A DNA stretch of 64,000 nt, taken from assembly GCA_028554755.1 (NCBI GenBank), contig JAPTOF010000003.1, positions 31,328,001-31,392,000 of the forward strand, given 5' to 3'. Position numbers and translations under genes: made by a program. The DNA is from Cordia subcordata. Taxonomy: Eukaryota; Streptophyta; Magnoliopsida; Boraginales; Cordiaceae. Each line of letters starts with the position of its first letter. Position 1 is the first letter of the stretch. The notes under the pieces were generated by a model. It was not told the DNA's origin. It saw only the letters and a program-made list of their open reading frames with translations, and did not search any database. Positions 22,739 to 34,259 of the stretch are shown in pieces.

Positions 22739-24700
22739 ATAACATGGTCATAGTCAACTAACTAAATGACCTATGTCGAGCTAAAATGCATACATCGGAC
22801 CAAATTCTCCACATGGAGCCACTTGAAATCAGCATAGAAGTTTTCAGCTCAAAAAGCCCATTGTTTTCAAGCACACTGCGCATCTTCTGTCAACCAAGGT
22901 TCAAATCCTAATCTTTCTTTAATTTTTATTTTTTTATTTTTAAACTTTTATTTTTATCTTGATTCTATATTTCCAATTTTATTTTTTTGTTTCAGAAATT
23001 TTTATTTTTTTTAATTTTTACTTTAAATATAAACACTAAATGTTAATTTTTGAAAAAATATTTTAGTCTTTTGACAAAAAATTCCATTCCCACTGGTATG
23101 AAAATGGCTCATTTCTATGTGTTTTATTAGAAATGGTTATTCAAATATTCATGGGCGTTAAAATATGAAAAGCCCCACAATAAAAAAATCTTAAGATTTA
23201 AGATCACCATATAATATCTTGTTCGAGTCACTCCTCATATTGACCATTTTTTTTTTTTTTTAATTTATAGAACCTTAGTTATTCTTTTTACAAGGTATCA
23301 GAGCTGAACTTTTGATTTTTTTTCATTTATACCATTTTTTTTTTGCAAATTCCTCTAAAAGATATCATTGTTTTGAATTTGTTTTCAAATTTACTATCAT
23401 TGTTTGAATAACTGAAACGGTAAATGACTTGTCATTTCTGGATGTTTCAGATCCTCAACTAAGAATTCAGCAATGGGCAGATACTTTTGGTAAGTCACTT
23501 ATAGTAATGGTAATTAAATTATCGCTTACAGTTTGATTATTTGAATTTTGAATGGGTTGCGTCATTAATGCAAGTGTGATAATTGAGTTACTAAAATGGT
23601 AACTCACTTACCATTCTGGCTTCTTCAATACCACATCCGTCATTGAAACCAGATCGGCTCATTGTCTTCCCCCCCCACCCAGGTGACTCATTCTTCTTCC
23701 TCTCTTTCCCACGCGAAAACACGCCTTCGTTCACCAATTTTTTGCAAAAAATTTTGCCCTAAGCCCAAGATATTGGCTTTTCTCATAAGTTTTCTAATTT
23801 TTATGCATTTATATATATTATATGCATTTATATATATTATATATTTGATTTTCATTTGCATATGTATATTTTATATGTTTTGAATTCTATGGACTTCTAG
23901 GAAGTTAAATAATTTATTAGTTTTTTGAAATTAAGAATTTATGAAATTTCAGGCAGTTTTTGGAATTTAGAAATTTTATTCAAATTTGTGAGTTAATTAT
24001 AATTTAGGAAATTATTAGGATTTCGGAGTTTACTAAAATTTAGGAATTTATTGTATCTTATGACTTTATTGTAATTTAAGAATTTATTGGAATTTAGGAA
24101 TTTATACAAATTTAAGAATTATTAGAATTTAGTAAATTGTTGAAATTTAAGATTTTTATAATATATTGGAATTTATAAGTTTATCGTAAATCAGGAAAAT
24201 AATGGAATTTGGTTTTTTTTAGAATTTAGGAATTTATTAGTATATTGGGATTAAGGAATTTAATAATTTATTGGAATTCAGGAATTTAATAATTTATTGA
24301 ATATTTAATGGAATTTAAAATTTTATTATTATTATTATTATTATTTGGAATTTGTCATTAAATCATAGTCATATTAATTGTTTGATTGTAAGATATGTTA
24401 TGGACATATTATCTGGGTATATCACAGGAAGAGAGATTCCTGGTAAGTATCACTATATTGTTCTCAACGCCTCATGTTTGAGATGTAATTTGGATTCTAA
24501 ATTACGTCATATAAGTTGTATAGGCTGCGACAGTGGGGCATCGCTATCACAATTTGCATCGTTCGACCCAGCAGCACACCCAGGGCACTTTGGCTTCAGA
24601 GAGTTTCTGGCCCAAGATGAATTTTGTGAGGGCCCAAATCCAGCTGGCATTGGAACAGATACGCCACGATGATTATTTATTTTTAATTATATATATTAAG
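22739..24700. other. Intergenic, AT-rich, possible LTR-element relic
   Basis: No gene is supported. GGTATCAGAGC at 23297-23307 matches the initiator-Met tRNA primer-binding site used by copia elements, but no LTR pair was found. A stretch at about 23890-24345 is built of imperfect copies of GGAATTTAGGAATTTATT. A run of ATT trinucleotides lies near 24325-24350. Confidence 0.45.
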
Positions 24701-24711
24701 AACTCTTTTTC

Positions 24712-24888
24712 TCAGACCACCAAAAAAAAGTTCATACATAACATTAACAAAATTCTTTCTGGAGGCATGCAGTAGTTCAATTGTTCCCGAGGCTCAACAA
24801 AAACAGCTGCAGTCCTTCCAGGCACTTTGAAACTACCAGATAATGCATCGTATGCCGCACTCTTGGTAATGTCATCGGCAAAACTCAT
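24712..24888 (-). pseudogene. Orphan PU1-like C-terminal exon fragment
   Basis: After a splice acceptor (ACAG at 24889-24892) the frame reads DDITKSAAYDALSGSFKVPG, then RTAAVFVEPRE. This has the form of the C-terminal end of plant pullulanases (YEA.SG.F.VP.RT.AVFVEPR). It runs on 21 codons past that point to a stop at 24712, where the family normally ends. No other PU1 exon lies nearby and the true PU1 last exon is outside the window. I infer a captured or duplicated fragment; assignment rests on motif memory only. Confidence 0.6.
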
Positions 24889-25405
24889 CTGTCAAAACGT
24901 TAATAAACACCTTAAGAGAGTGTAACATGGAAGAAGCAAATTACTCTTCTACTCTAATGTACGACTTTGAGTTGACAGAGAATGATGTTATATCGGCGTT
25001 TTTTATCTTTTCTGGTGAAAATGTTTGCTAAATCAACGCAGACACTGCTAACAAAGGAAATAAATCAAATCACGATCTCTTCTAATACAGACGACATCGC
25101 CATTTAATTTGGGCCTACATATTTGGGAACAAATATGAGATGGACTTTGTATTTGACTGATAAAATAGAAACTTAGGGAAGGATCACCCGTAATTTTAGT
25201 TTAAAGACTAGGGGTGTTCAAAAACTATTACAATACGAAGATAGATGAACTAATTTAAATTTTAATGGGTGTAATGTTACGATTGTTAAAAAATTTGTAT
25301 TATAACTATTATATAAAAGATTTTTCTAAATAACGTATGTTATGGTTAATTTCTCAATAATAAAAAAAATAAAAATAAAAGGACCCTAGAAGATTAAAGG
25401 ACTCT
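24889..25405. other. Intergenic, no gene seen
   Basis: AT-rich DNA between the PU1-like fragment and segmental copy 2. No motif or repeat recognised. Confidence 0.4.
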
Positions 25406-28400
25406 AAGTGTGAGTAAGTTCAGGATTAATTTTCGTTAATTATATATTATAATCGATTTTTTACCTTTCTTAAAATGAAAAGAAATGTACCCACCTTCCA
25501 CCACAACCAACCCTTCCGCCCTGCTCGTACCCTTTCAATCATAAAATAAATAAATAAATAACAATTGAAAAACCCAAACAAGAAAGAGAAAAGAAAAGGA
25601 AAAAAGAGAGAGAGAGAGAGAGAGATTTGCCGCCCATGTGTGCCGCATGAAAATGACATGCACATCCATGAAAGCAAAATGCATATTTCTTACTATCTTT
25701 TATTTTTTTTATTTTTTTTTGTTTTTTTCCCCATTGATTATGACCTGCAAGTTCCCATCATACAGAAGTTCAATATGTTTGTTACATGTTTGTTTAAGTC
25801 TACTTGAAAATTTGGTAGGGACAATTTTACGTTCTCATTTGTTGTTTATTTGAACGCATGCCCACATGCTTTACTATGTAGCTAGCTGCCGTTTCGTCGT
25901 GTCACTATGAGAGCGAAATTCAGTGTTTATAGTGTGTTTATTGTGTGATTTAAGATATCTTATCAGATGTCTGTCGTTACGTAGTCGTAAAAATAAAGCA
26001 GGATAGATTGTATATTTCTTATAAAATTTAGTTATAAAAATAAGATAGAATCGTTGTTTATTTCTTATAAAATAAAAGTATGGTTTCTTTTGAGTTTTGA
26101 ATAGATGTGGTTTGTTTTGAGTTTTGATAGATGCATATCGTAAGATGTATTAAATCTTATAAGATATCTCTCATTTCAATATAATAAGTATTTTAAAATA
26201 AGATTATAATAAAGCGAGCAATAGTATGAGCGTTTATGGGTGGTTCATGAAAAGACTGATAATTACAAGTCAATGTGATCATAAAGATTAAGGAAGGCAA
26301 GTTCTTGGCATGAAGAAAATTATTGATGATAATCAGAAGGCCGCTTTGTAAGTAGCACGCAGCTGCGCATGAGCATGAGAAAATAAGTCTGATCAAAACA
26401 ATATCTTATAGTTAATGACCCATTCTAGCTTACAAGAGATTGTGAGCAACTATGCTTCCTGATGCAATCCACTTCACGTAACATTTGTTTAATACAATCA
26501 ATCATTGTCATATATATAAGCATAGAATAAAAAGAAATTGTGGATACAGAAATGTTTAGCGGATTGTTGAAGTTTTGATCAGTAACCCTTCAAGTCAACT
26601 ATGACACTGCTTAAAGAAAACTACGCCATATAAAATAATAGATTCAAATATACAAATATCCATTTGTGTGAAAAGAAGATAATTTGGCTAAAAAGCCTTG
26701 CTTTGTTCATGTTTAATGTCCGTAATATGTAGTTTATAATGCACAACGATGATAACTCTTAATTCTAAAACGCATGATATACTCAGTACATATATGATAG
26801 GACTAAAGTAAAAGAGGTTTGGTGCGTGTCAAATTCTATCCAAGATCACATGCAAGTCTGTCGAGAGTAGGTGAGCGAGTATTTGAGCCCGACAATTTGA
26901 CCCCTCCCAAAAAAAAAAGAGAAAACTATACAGATTTCCAGCCTAACGGATGATTGTAGCCCCTAAGCCCCTTAATATCTGTGTTCACAATATTTGCCTA
27001 GCACAAATGACCTAAAATCGTTAGGCTTCTATCGATCCTAAGCGTCATGCGACCGGACTCAGATGTCCTCGTAGTAGTCCCCGTTGTATCAGTGGACCCA
27101 AGTTCGAACTTACGAGAGAATTCAACTCGATCAATGTTATAACGCATATTAAATTTTTTATAAACACCATAAATGAAATTCATTGTACGACATATCATGT
27201 ATTATTTTGACTTTACATATAGGTTATATAGTGTCATACGAGACACCGTAAGGGCTATTGACTTTTTGCCTGCCATAATGTAAAAGAACATTAACTAAGT
27301 TTGGATTCATATTTTTATGACAAAGTAAATTTATAAAATTTTTTAGGGTTTGTATAAGTGTATAAAAGAATTGAAAGTATAGAAGAGGGTTTGAGGGTTT
27401 TGAATGATTGGGAGAGGAAGGAATGAGGGTTTATATAGTATTTTGTGTTTTAAAATTTTGGCATTTGGACAGCTATTACGGTATTCGAAATGCCATCACA
27501 TTAAGTAAATTACCATTTTAGTGTTTGACTTATCGTTTTGGTTGACAAATACCATTTCGGTATCTAAAGTGCCGTTACGGTGTTTAGTCCACCGGATAGG
27601 GAAATTTCACTACCACCTCCTCTAGTCAACGGACAAATTGACTTCGGTAATTTTACATACAGTGACAATGGCTCAAATACCGTTTTTAAACACACCATAT
27701 CATATCTTTTTTGAGTATATTCGATTCTCTGAACTTATACAACGACTTGCGATATTCCCAATACCATTTCGACATTTGATTTGCCATTTTTTCTTTGGTA
27801 AGTCTTTTCTTGTTATGGTATTTGAATACCGAGATAGGAATCTTGCTAATATTGTGTCATTGACCCATTTTGGTGATTCAAACACGGTAAAGGGTAGGTT
27901 ACAAATCGAATTCAAAACAAGGATAGTTTTGAAAGTAATTTGCAAAAAGAGGGTAAAGATGAAAAAAAAAAAATCGCTTTTGGTCCAGTCTCAACGCTAT
28001 GCATATATCCACGGGCGACGCGTCAAGCTCATCCGTTATGCACATCCATTCACTTGTGTTAATGTGTTTATTTTTTGTTTTGAGAAAAATTTCACCTTTT
28101 TTAGGATATTTATAAATTTTTAATTTAAAAAATAGATAGATATAGCTTTTTGGATTAACTAAAAAGAAAAATTTGCTTGGTAACACATGGCACCTACCTT
28201 GTCATTTTATTATATAAATAGATTTGTACATTTTTAATTTCAAAAGAAATAGATAGGTAGAGCTGTTTGTTTTAACTAAAAAAAAAAGGAAAAGAAAATT
28301 TGGTGGGGATCACACATGACACTCCACCTTGTTATTTTAATTTATTGATAGGTATTTTACATTTCAATTCAGTTACTCTTTTTTAACTTTATAATTATTC

Positions 28401-28601
28401 AATTTTTTTTTTCATTTAATGTCTTGGTGCAAGTCTTATTTATTCGTATTAACGTGTTGACAAGCATTTTAACTTACTAGCTGACACATATAAATGTATA
28501 ATGCACTCGATCATAAGATCACTACATCTTTTGTTTCTTTATCAAGAATCATTAATGCGACTTGTTTTTGTTTTCTTTGGGATTAAAACCTCGAGTACAA
28601 G

Positions 28602-28690
28602 GGATAACTAATTAGCGATAAAGATGAAATTGCTCAAGGGATAACTAATTAGCAATAAAGATGAAATTGCTCAAGGGATAACTAATTATA
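28602..28690. repeat. 37-bp tandem repeat, about 2.4 units
   Basis: The unit begins GGGATAACTAATTAGC and ends GAAATTGCTCAA; it is repeated at 28602, 28639 and 28676. Segmental copy 1 has a single unit here, followed by the Harbinger-like insertion. Confidence 0.85.
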
Positions 28691-29081
28691 GAAAATGGAT
28701 TCTCCAAGCTACACAGGTCCAGTGATGACATATCTTGCAAAATCATGTGAGTTAAACACCTATGTGGTGCCAACCAAAAACTTTTTAACCCCTAAGTCAG
28801 AGGATATGCATTAAAAGTATTAATTTGGAAAGGAGAGGAGAGGAGAGGAGAATATTCTCTATTTTGGGAGTATTCTCTAAATGGAGAAGACTTACTGGTG
28901 CATTGGTCCCATTTGTAAAATTTTTGCGCAAACACATGTTAACCGTACAATAGGTTTTATATTGAATGCATGAAAAGAGAGTGATCGAGGTTGAATATCA
29001 AAATAAATAAATACCCTTTACCTGGTAACAAGCGTTGCACAAACATGACAACGGTCGACTAAGGGTGTTTGGCTTTACTTA

Positions 29082-29350
29082 TGCTCTGTTTGTTAGTCTT
29101 ATTTTAAGATACTTATCCTATTGAAATGAAGGTATATCTTATAAGATTTAAGAAATTTTATCATGCATTCTATGAAAATTTAAAACAAAACCATACTTTT
29201 TATCTTATAAGAAATAAGCAATAATTCCTATCTTATTTTTTACAACTATAGAATGCATGGTTCATATGATAAGATTTCTTAAATCTTATAAGATATCTTC
29301 AAATTTCAATAGGACAAACATCTTAAAATAAAATCATTCAAAGCACACTA
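29082..29350. mobile_element. MITE, 269 bp, TSD TTA
   Basis: The left end is TGCTCTGTTTG; the right end CAAAGCACACTA reads TAGTGTGCTTTG inverted. Both are followed inward by matching TTATTTTAAGAT and CCTATTGAAAT blocks. It is flanked by TTA (29079-29081, 29351-29353). The empty site is preserved in copy 1 at about 20040 (GGCTTTACTTATTCTAG), which confirms the boundaries. A sister element is at 61087-61343. Confidence 0.88.
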
Positions 29351-30340
29351 TTATTCTAGTTGCTTATAAGTACTTAAAAAACATGTTTTTTAATCATTCA
29401 AGTGCCTATAAGCATCGAGCCCTCGTCAATCACCTTCTCTAAAATGCAACAGTCTTCAATATATTACCTCCAATAAGCTCTCCTTTTACTGTAATCCATG
29501 AGACGATCTATATTATTAAAATTTGACTAGGCAAAGGGATTTATGGTATATTTAAATTGGTTTTCTTAAAAACTTCTTTAATAACCATAAAAAAATTAGA
29601 AGTTAAAATTTCTTACCCTCCAATAAAAAGAAATTGAATTAGCAACAATATATATATATATATTTTTTTTTTTGCGTAAACTCAAACCAAATACTTATTA
29701 TGAAAAAATATACTTTCGACGAAGAAAGAAAAGTGATTTTAATTTAAAATAAAAAGCAAATATCAATTCGAAAACCAAGCCATTTTGGTTTCTCATAGAC
29801 AGCCCCATGCGCATCGATTCAACGTCAAGGTTATGCGCAATATCGGGCATTTATTTATTTGAACTATTCAGCGATTTTATCCATTTTGCTTGTATCGGAC
29901 TACCATCACCCAGCCCAGCAGGGCTCATCATTTCAGTCCAATTATTCCCCGCCATCCCGGGTTCATGGTATTATTTTTAACAGAAAGCCATTTCCATTCA
30001 ATAGGTGAAAATGATCGAGGAAGAAGCTTCCGCTATGCAAACTTTGTATAACAGAGCATTCTCTTTTCTCTTTTTCCCTTTTTTGGGTCATGCATCAGAT
30101 GTACCAATGCTTCATGCCCAGATGCGATTCCTAACAAAAACTGTTCTAGTATCTAACAATCTTTTAACTTGACAATCATCTCAAATAACGAGCATGTCCA
30201 GACTAAATAATTATACGAAGAGGGAGATTACAGCTATCTAAAAACAACCCCAGCCACTACACTAGTACTACCTAAAAGCACTGTTTTTAGTGTCAAAAAT
30301 AACTAAAATAGAGCTACCATACACCACCTAAAGAAACAAA

Positions 30341-33303
30341 CTAGGACAATATCTCATTTATAAGAAATAGTAGCACCATAAACCGTGAAATCATCTGTAC
30401 TTGAATCAAATGTTTTCGCTGACTACTTGCTCCGTCAGAAGGTTCATTTTGCCCAGAATACACTAGATCACTATCAACCTATAAGCCAACAAATGCATTA
30501 ACGCGGAACACCATTAATACAAGACATAAAATTTTCATTTCAATGACTTAAGAGTTAGCCTCGTCATTTACCTGAGACGCACAATCTTCATTGTCATCTT
30601 GTTCTACCTCAGTAATCTCTTGACCTTGCAAGTCAGCCGCTGGATTCTCAGTCAAACACCCACCTTGCTCCTCATGATATGTCAATGTTGGATCACCAAC
30701 AACCTATAAGCCAAAAGATGCATTAATGTTGAACACCATTAACACAAAACATAAATTTTCACATCCATAACTCATAGTCGTTTTATCAATTCACAGAGAA
30801 ACAAAATCCTCGTTGTCACCCTGTTCCACCTTATGTAATCCTTTGATCATGCAAGTTAGCAGCTAGATGCTTAGCTGAACACCCCTCTCACTCCTCATTA
30901 TATGTTGAAAGACTATTATTATCCTATACATGCACCAAGAATGCATTGGTCTATACCATCATCACCATAATATATAAATTCACTAACACAACTATATGCT
31001 GTCATGGTCAATTTCATGGCCATCTACAAGAAAATTCTGCTAAAGTTGCATTTATAACATAACACATTTGTAGAACTTAAGAGACATAAAACAGAACAGT
31101 CAAAATCCTGTTTTCACTTTGTACCAAAGGAAACATAAATGCTCATATACCTTTAACAGATGGACGAACTACGAGCAACTTAATACAACCATCAAATAGT
31201 AGATTATATTATGCTGATAAATTTGAGGAAAAGAAAAGATGAGTACTTAAATTGACATGAACCCCTTTCTTTTCTTTTTCGGTTACCATCCTCATACTGA
31301 TATGTGAACAAGCACTCTCAAATCTAATTTTAGAAAGAAAATATCAGTCAAAATTAGGGTGTAAGGCTAATTCAGAACTACCACCAGAAACAATCCTTTT
31401 TCAAAACCTAACAACACTGAGATCTCATATTTGTTTAGCATGATAATGCCAATCCAGATTGCATAAACATATCCTTGTCATATATGCCATCTCTCATTCC
31501 AGTAGCAAGTTCTTCACCTTCACTTTCATGGGAATGGAGAGTGCCTGATGATGGAATTGCTTCAGATCAATAGCCCAAAAAGGCGACTTTTCCATAAGGC
31601 ACTTTCGAGGTTCTCCAAATAACCACTTTAGTAGTAGCCCTAATCACCACAAAATAAAAATAAGCAATCAGAGAAACAAGGGACAATGGCAATGTTAAAA
31701 CATGCGATTATCATTCCAGTTGCAAGTTCTTTACCTTCATTTCCATGAGTAGTAAATTGCTTGCAACTATGCATAGGAATGGTACTAGGAAGCATTAAAG
31801 GAAAACTCAGACGGGTACATAAGGATTTCACGAACATCATCAGAGACAACAACTCGTCACCCGTAATGTAGAGCTTGGTGCCACAATGTAAGTATAGCAC
31901 ACCGTGATGATCTTGAAGGAACAAAACCAGGTCTTGGCGTGCGAAGTCTGAAAATAACCAGCATGAAAATTACTGCACAAAATGGCAAGATATAAAGTAA
32001 CAAGATCACATAACAAGAAAAAGAGTCAATCGTTTATGAGCTATGGGCAGACAATAACACAAGCAAGTAAAAGCAACAAATACAGAGAAACAACACAAAA
32101 TCAGTTTGTAGAAACAGGTTGATGCATTTACTCCGATTTCGGTTCAGTCGAACAAGCTACAGTAGACAATCAAAATAAGAAGACCAATAACACTTACGAT
32201 TTTTAGTTATATTGCTTACCGCCATAACAGACAAATTTATCCCGCAGCACCTCAGCCAAACTTTGCTCAATGATCCAGAACATGATGATACGTACCACGG
32301 ACAAGAGCATGTCATTGAAGCGAAACATTACACCATGCTCGTGATCATAAAGCACGCTACAACCGGCTCGTACTTCAAGGGACATTACATGTTTAGAGAT
32401 CTCACAAATCTCTGAGGAAAGAAAATATATATGAAACACTAAAGTTACGCAAGATGCTATGCCACAAAAAAACATATTATGAATCTCAAACCACTGAAGT
32501 ACCTATGTCCTGTCTCTCAGGTGACAGTGAACCCGCTTTCCCCTGAGAACTTGTGGTTTTTGGGTTCCAAAAACTATCAGGCATGTTTTGCTTACAAATG
32601 TCACTCTTATCCTCGGCATTTTCGTTAGTCATGAAACTAAACCATGAATGCACCAAAAATGCCACTATAACAATGTTCAACGTTAAACTTTGACCATAAT
32701 TCGCAAATGCTAAGGCTAAAGCAACCAGAAGGTTTGTTACATTTAAGTCATCCGGTGCTGTAATTGTTAAATACACGAATAAACCACTAGCAGCCCACGA
32801 AACAGAGACTATATATCGTAGATAATCATCGCCACAAAGGTATCCTGCAACAATAGAAATTGCAGGACAGATACAAATTCTGACAAATCTAATTAGAGCA
32901 GCACTCCGGCTCTGGCAATACCTCAAAATCGCATATAAGATTAACTGGTTGGAATGCACATAAATCACAGTGAGACAAAAGCGACCTTGTTCATAATCAC
33001 CACCAACTATCTGTTGGTAAACAACATCACTCTGCTCGGAGTCCAACCATGCGAACATTGGCAAGGACATAGTTGCCCAAGCTAAGAAAGCCCAACAAAG
33101 ATCCGCATTCTTTTTAATGATTGAGGCTGGATAACAATTAACAAAAATAATTAAGAAGCCAGTAATAAAGAAAATGACCACCAATTCAGCTCTAAAATAA
33201 ACAATTCTATAAAAGGTTTAAGAAAAAGATAAAAACATAAAATCTGAAGTGGTAGACTACCTTGATTGGTGGTGGTTGGGTTGTTGCAAACTGTTTTAGC
33301 CAT
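30341..33303 (-). CDS. Unrecognised multi-pass membrane protein, seven exons (gene A)
   Basis: I do not recognise the family. Model (minus): 33261-33303, 32503-33126, 32220-32411, 31735-31947, 31518-31612, 30572-30703, 30341-30478; 1437 nt, 478 aa. All joins keep frame and use GT/AG sites. The N-terminal half has about five hydrophobic segments (roughly 24-42, 64-82, 92-112, 118-136 and 145-170), with RYCQSR and LAFANYGQSLT between them. Exons 3-4 encode a mixed hydrophobic and charged region (FWIIEQSLAEVLRDK, GVLYLHCGTKLYITGDELL). The C-terminus is acidic (HEEQGGCLTENPAADLQ). Exons 1-4 are well supported; exons 5-7 are chosen by phase and an open frame. An alternative end after exon 4 is possible. 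The gene at 48843-49785 shares the membrane domain. A probable 5' UTR exon lies near 34159-34230. Confidence 0.6.
30802..30923 (-). pseudogene. Degenerate duplicate of exon 6 of gene A
   Basis: Aligned with exon 6 (30572-30703), it keeps the words ACATATAATGAGGAG, GCTGCTAACTTGCA and GGATTACATAAGGT but contains in-frame stops. It also ends CTCTG|TG where the true exon has CTCAG|GT, so the donor is lost. It is a dead exon in the intron between exons 5 and 6. Confidence 0.65.
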
Positions 33304-33516
33304 GGGTGAGTTTCTCTTTGCTTTCTTTATGACCATGAAACAAAAAAACATAAAACAATGTTTTCAGATTTTTATTATTTTGTTTTGTTTGTATTCAGAA
33401 AGAAATTGCAGCCTGCAGGAAAGATACAAATATTAAAGAAATTAAAATGATATAACATACCAGAAACATTTAAATTTTATTCGTGAAAATATCTAAGTGG
33501 AGCAGTAAAGTCACTC

Positions 33517-33818
33517 TGTCATGACCCAAGCAACAGTAAGCACGCATTTGCTGAGTTGGAGAATTAACGGTAGAACCAATGTGATTGGGTCACGACTTGT
33601 GCAAGAGGAACACATTATAAATAGAGAGAGAGCCATAGCTGCGTAAAAGCAGATCAGAAAAGTTGTTATTCTAAAAGTCTCTTTTTCTCTCTATCTTTTC
33701 TCTTGGAGTTTCAATAGAGCTCGAAATCCATTGCCTATCTTGTAATTTCCTTTAGAATTCAATCAATTCTCCTTCTTCTTGCTCTAATTTTCTGTCCTAT
33801 ACCCTAGTAATCATTACA
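33517..33818 (+). mobile_element. Solo LTR, 302 bp, TSD CACTC
   Basis: It begins TGTCATGACCC and ends TCATTACA, giving the usual TGT...ACA termini. It is flanked by a perfect 5-bp duplication CACTC (33512-33516, 33819-33823). It has a TATA box TATAAATAG at about 33615 followed by a CT-rich leader with CTCTCTATC. No internal retroelement sequence follows, so it is a recombination product or a very short element. It probably lies in the 5' UTR intron of gene A. Confidence 0.88.
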
Positions 33819-34018
33819 CACTCTTCATCAAAATCACATGAAAATAATCATATAAACAAACCAAAAAAAAAAAAAAAGATTCTTAGAATATTTGAACATT
33901 ATTATATATCAACCATGTAATATACATTAACTAGTTTGAAGCACAGAGTAGAGGTTTAATTATTTTTCCCATAAAAAAAACTCAGAACACTATAGCAGGT
34001 CACAACCGTTTTTCTAAT

Positions 34019-34049
<31 letters not shown>

Positions 34050-34158
34050 GTGCATATATAACGTCACAAACTCAGGCTCAAAGCGCCAAAGCAGGTCACA
34101 GCCTCAGCGAGAAAAAGAAAACTGAAACAGAATGCGAAATATAAAATGAAAGATAAAC

Positions 34159-34250
34159 CTGGCGAACTTCGATTTGGGGTGGTGCGGTCACTGCGGTGCT
34201 TCTTGTAAGAGGGACATGGAAAACACTTTTGATTTGGGGATACTTCTATG
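34159..34250 (-). other. Probable 5' UTR exon of gene A
   Basis: GC-richer than its surroundings, with a good donor CCAG|GTTTATC at 34159/34158. The downstream gene B has the same arrangement (GC-rich leader exon, long intron, then a conserved AAAGCAAAGAGAA segment just before the start codon). Its upstream limit is not defined and no TATA box was seen. Confidence 0.4.
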
Positions 34251-34259
34251 TGCCAATGT

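Larger units (their letters stand above)
25406..30594. repeat. Segmental duplication, copy 2
   Basis: Counterpart of 15427-21315, same orientation. It ends in continuous gene sequence, so this copy is probably the original context: exons 6 and 7 of the membrane-protein gene run across its right boundary. It differs from copy 1 by lacking the 1039-bp element, by a 37-bp tandem expansion (28602-28690) and by a 269-bp MITE (29082-29350). Confidence 0.92.

Noticed and set aside
24352..24775. Overlapping plus frames around 24.5 kb
   Set aside because: No ATG-led conserved product recognised; part is antisense to the PU1-like exon.
27638..28123. 161-aa plus frame in segment copy 2
   Set aside because: The matching region of copy 1 is broken by frameshifts and it runs through the degenerate motif zone; no protein-like features.
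31435..31544. Alternative last exon of gene A ending at a TAA near 31435
   Set aside because: Possible by phase, but it leaves the clearly exon-like blocks at 30572-30703 and 30341-30478 unexplained; the phase-0 route through 31518-31612 joins them in frame.
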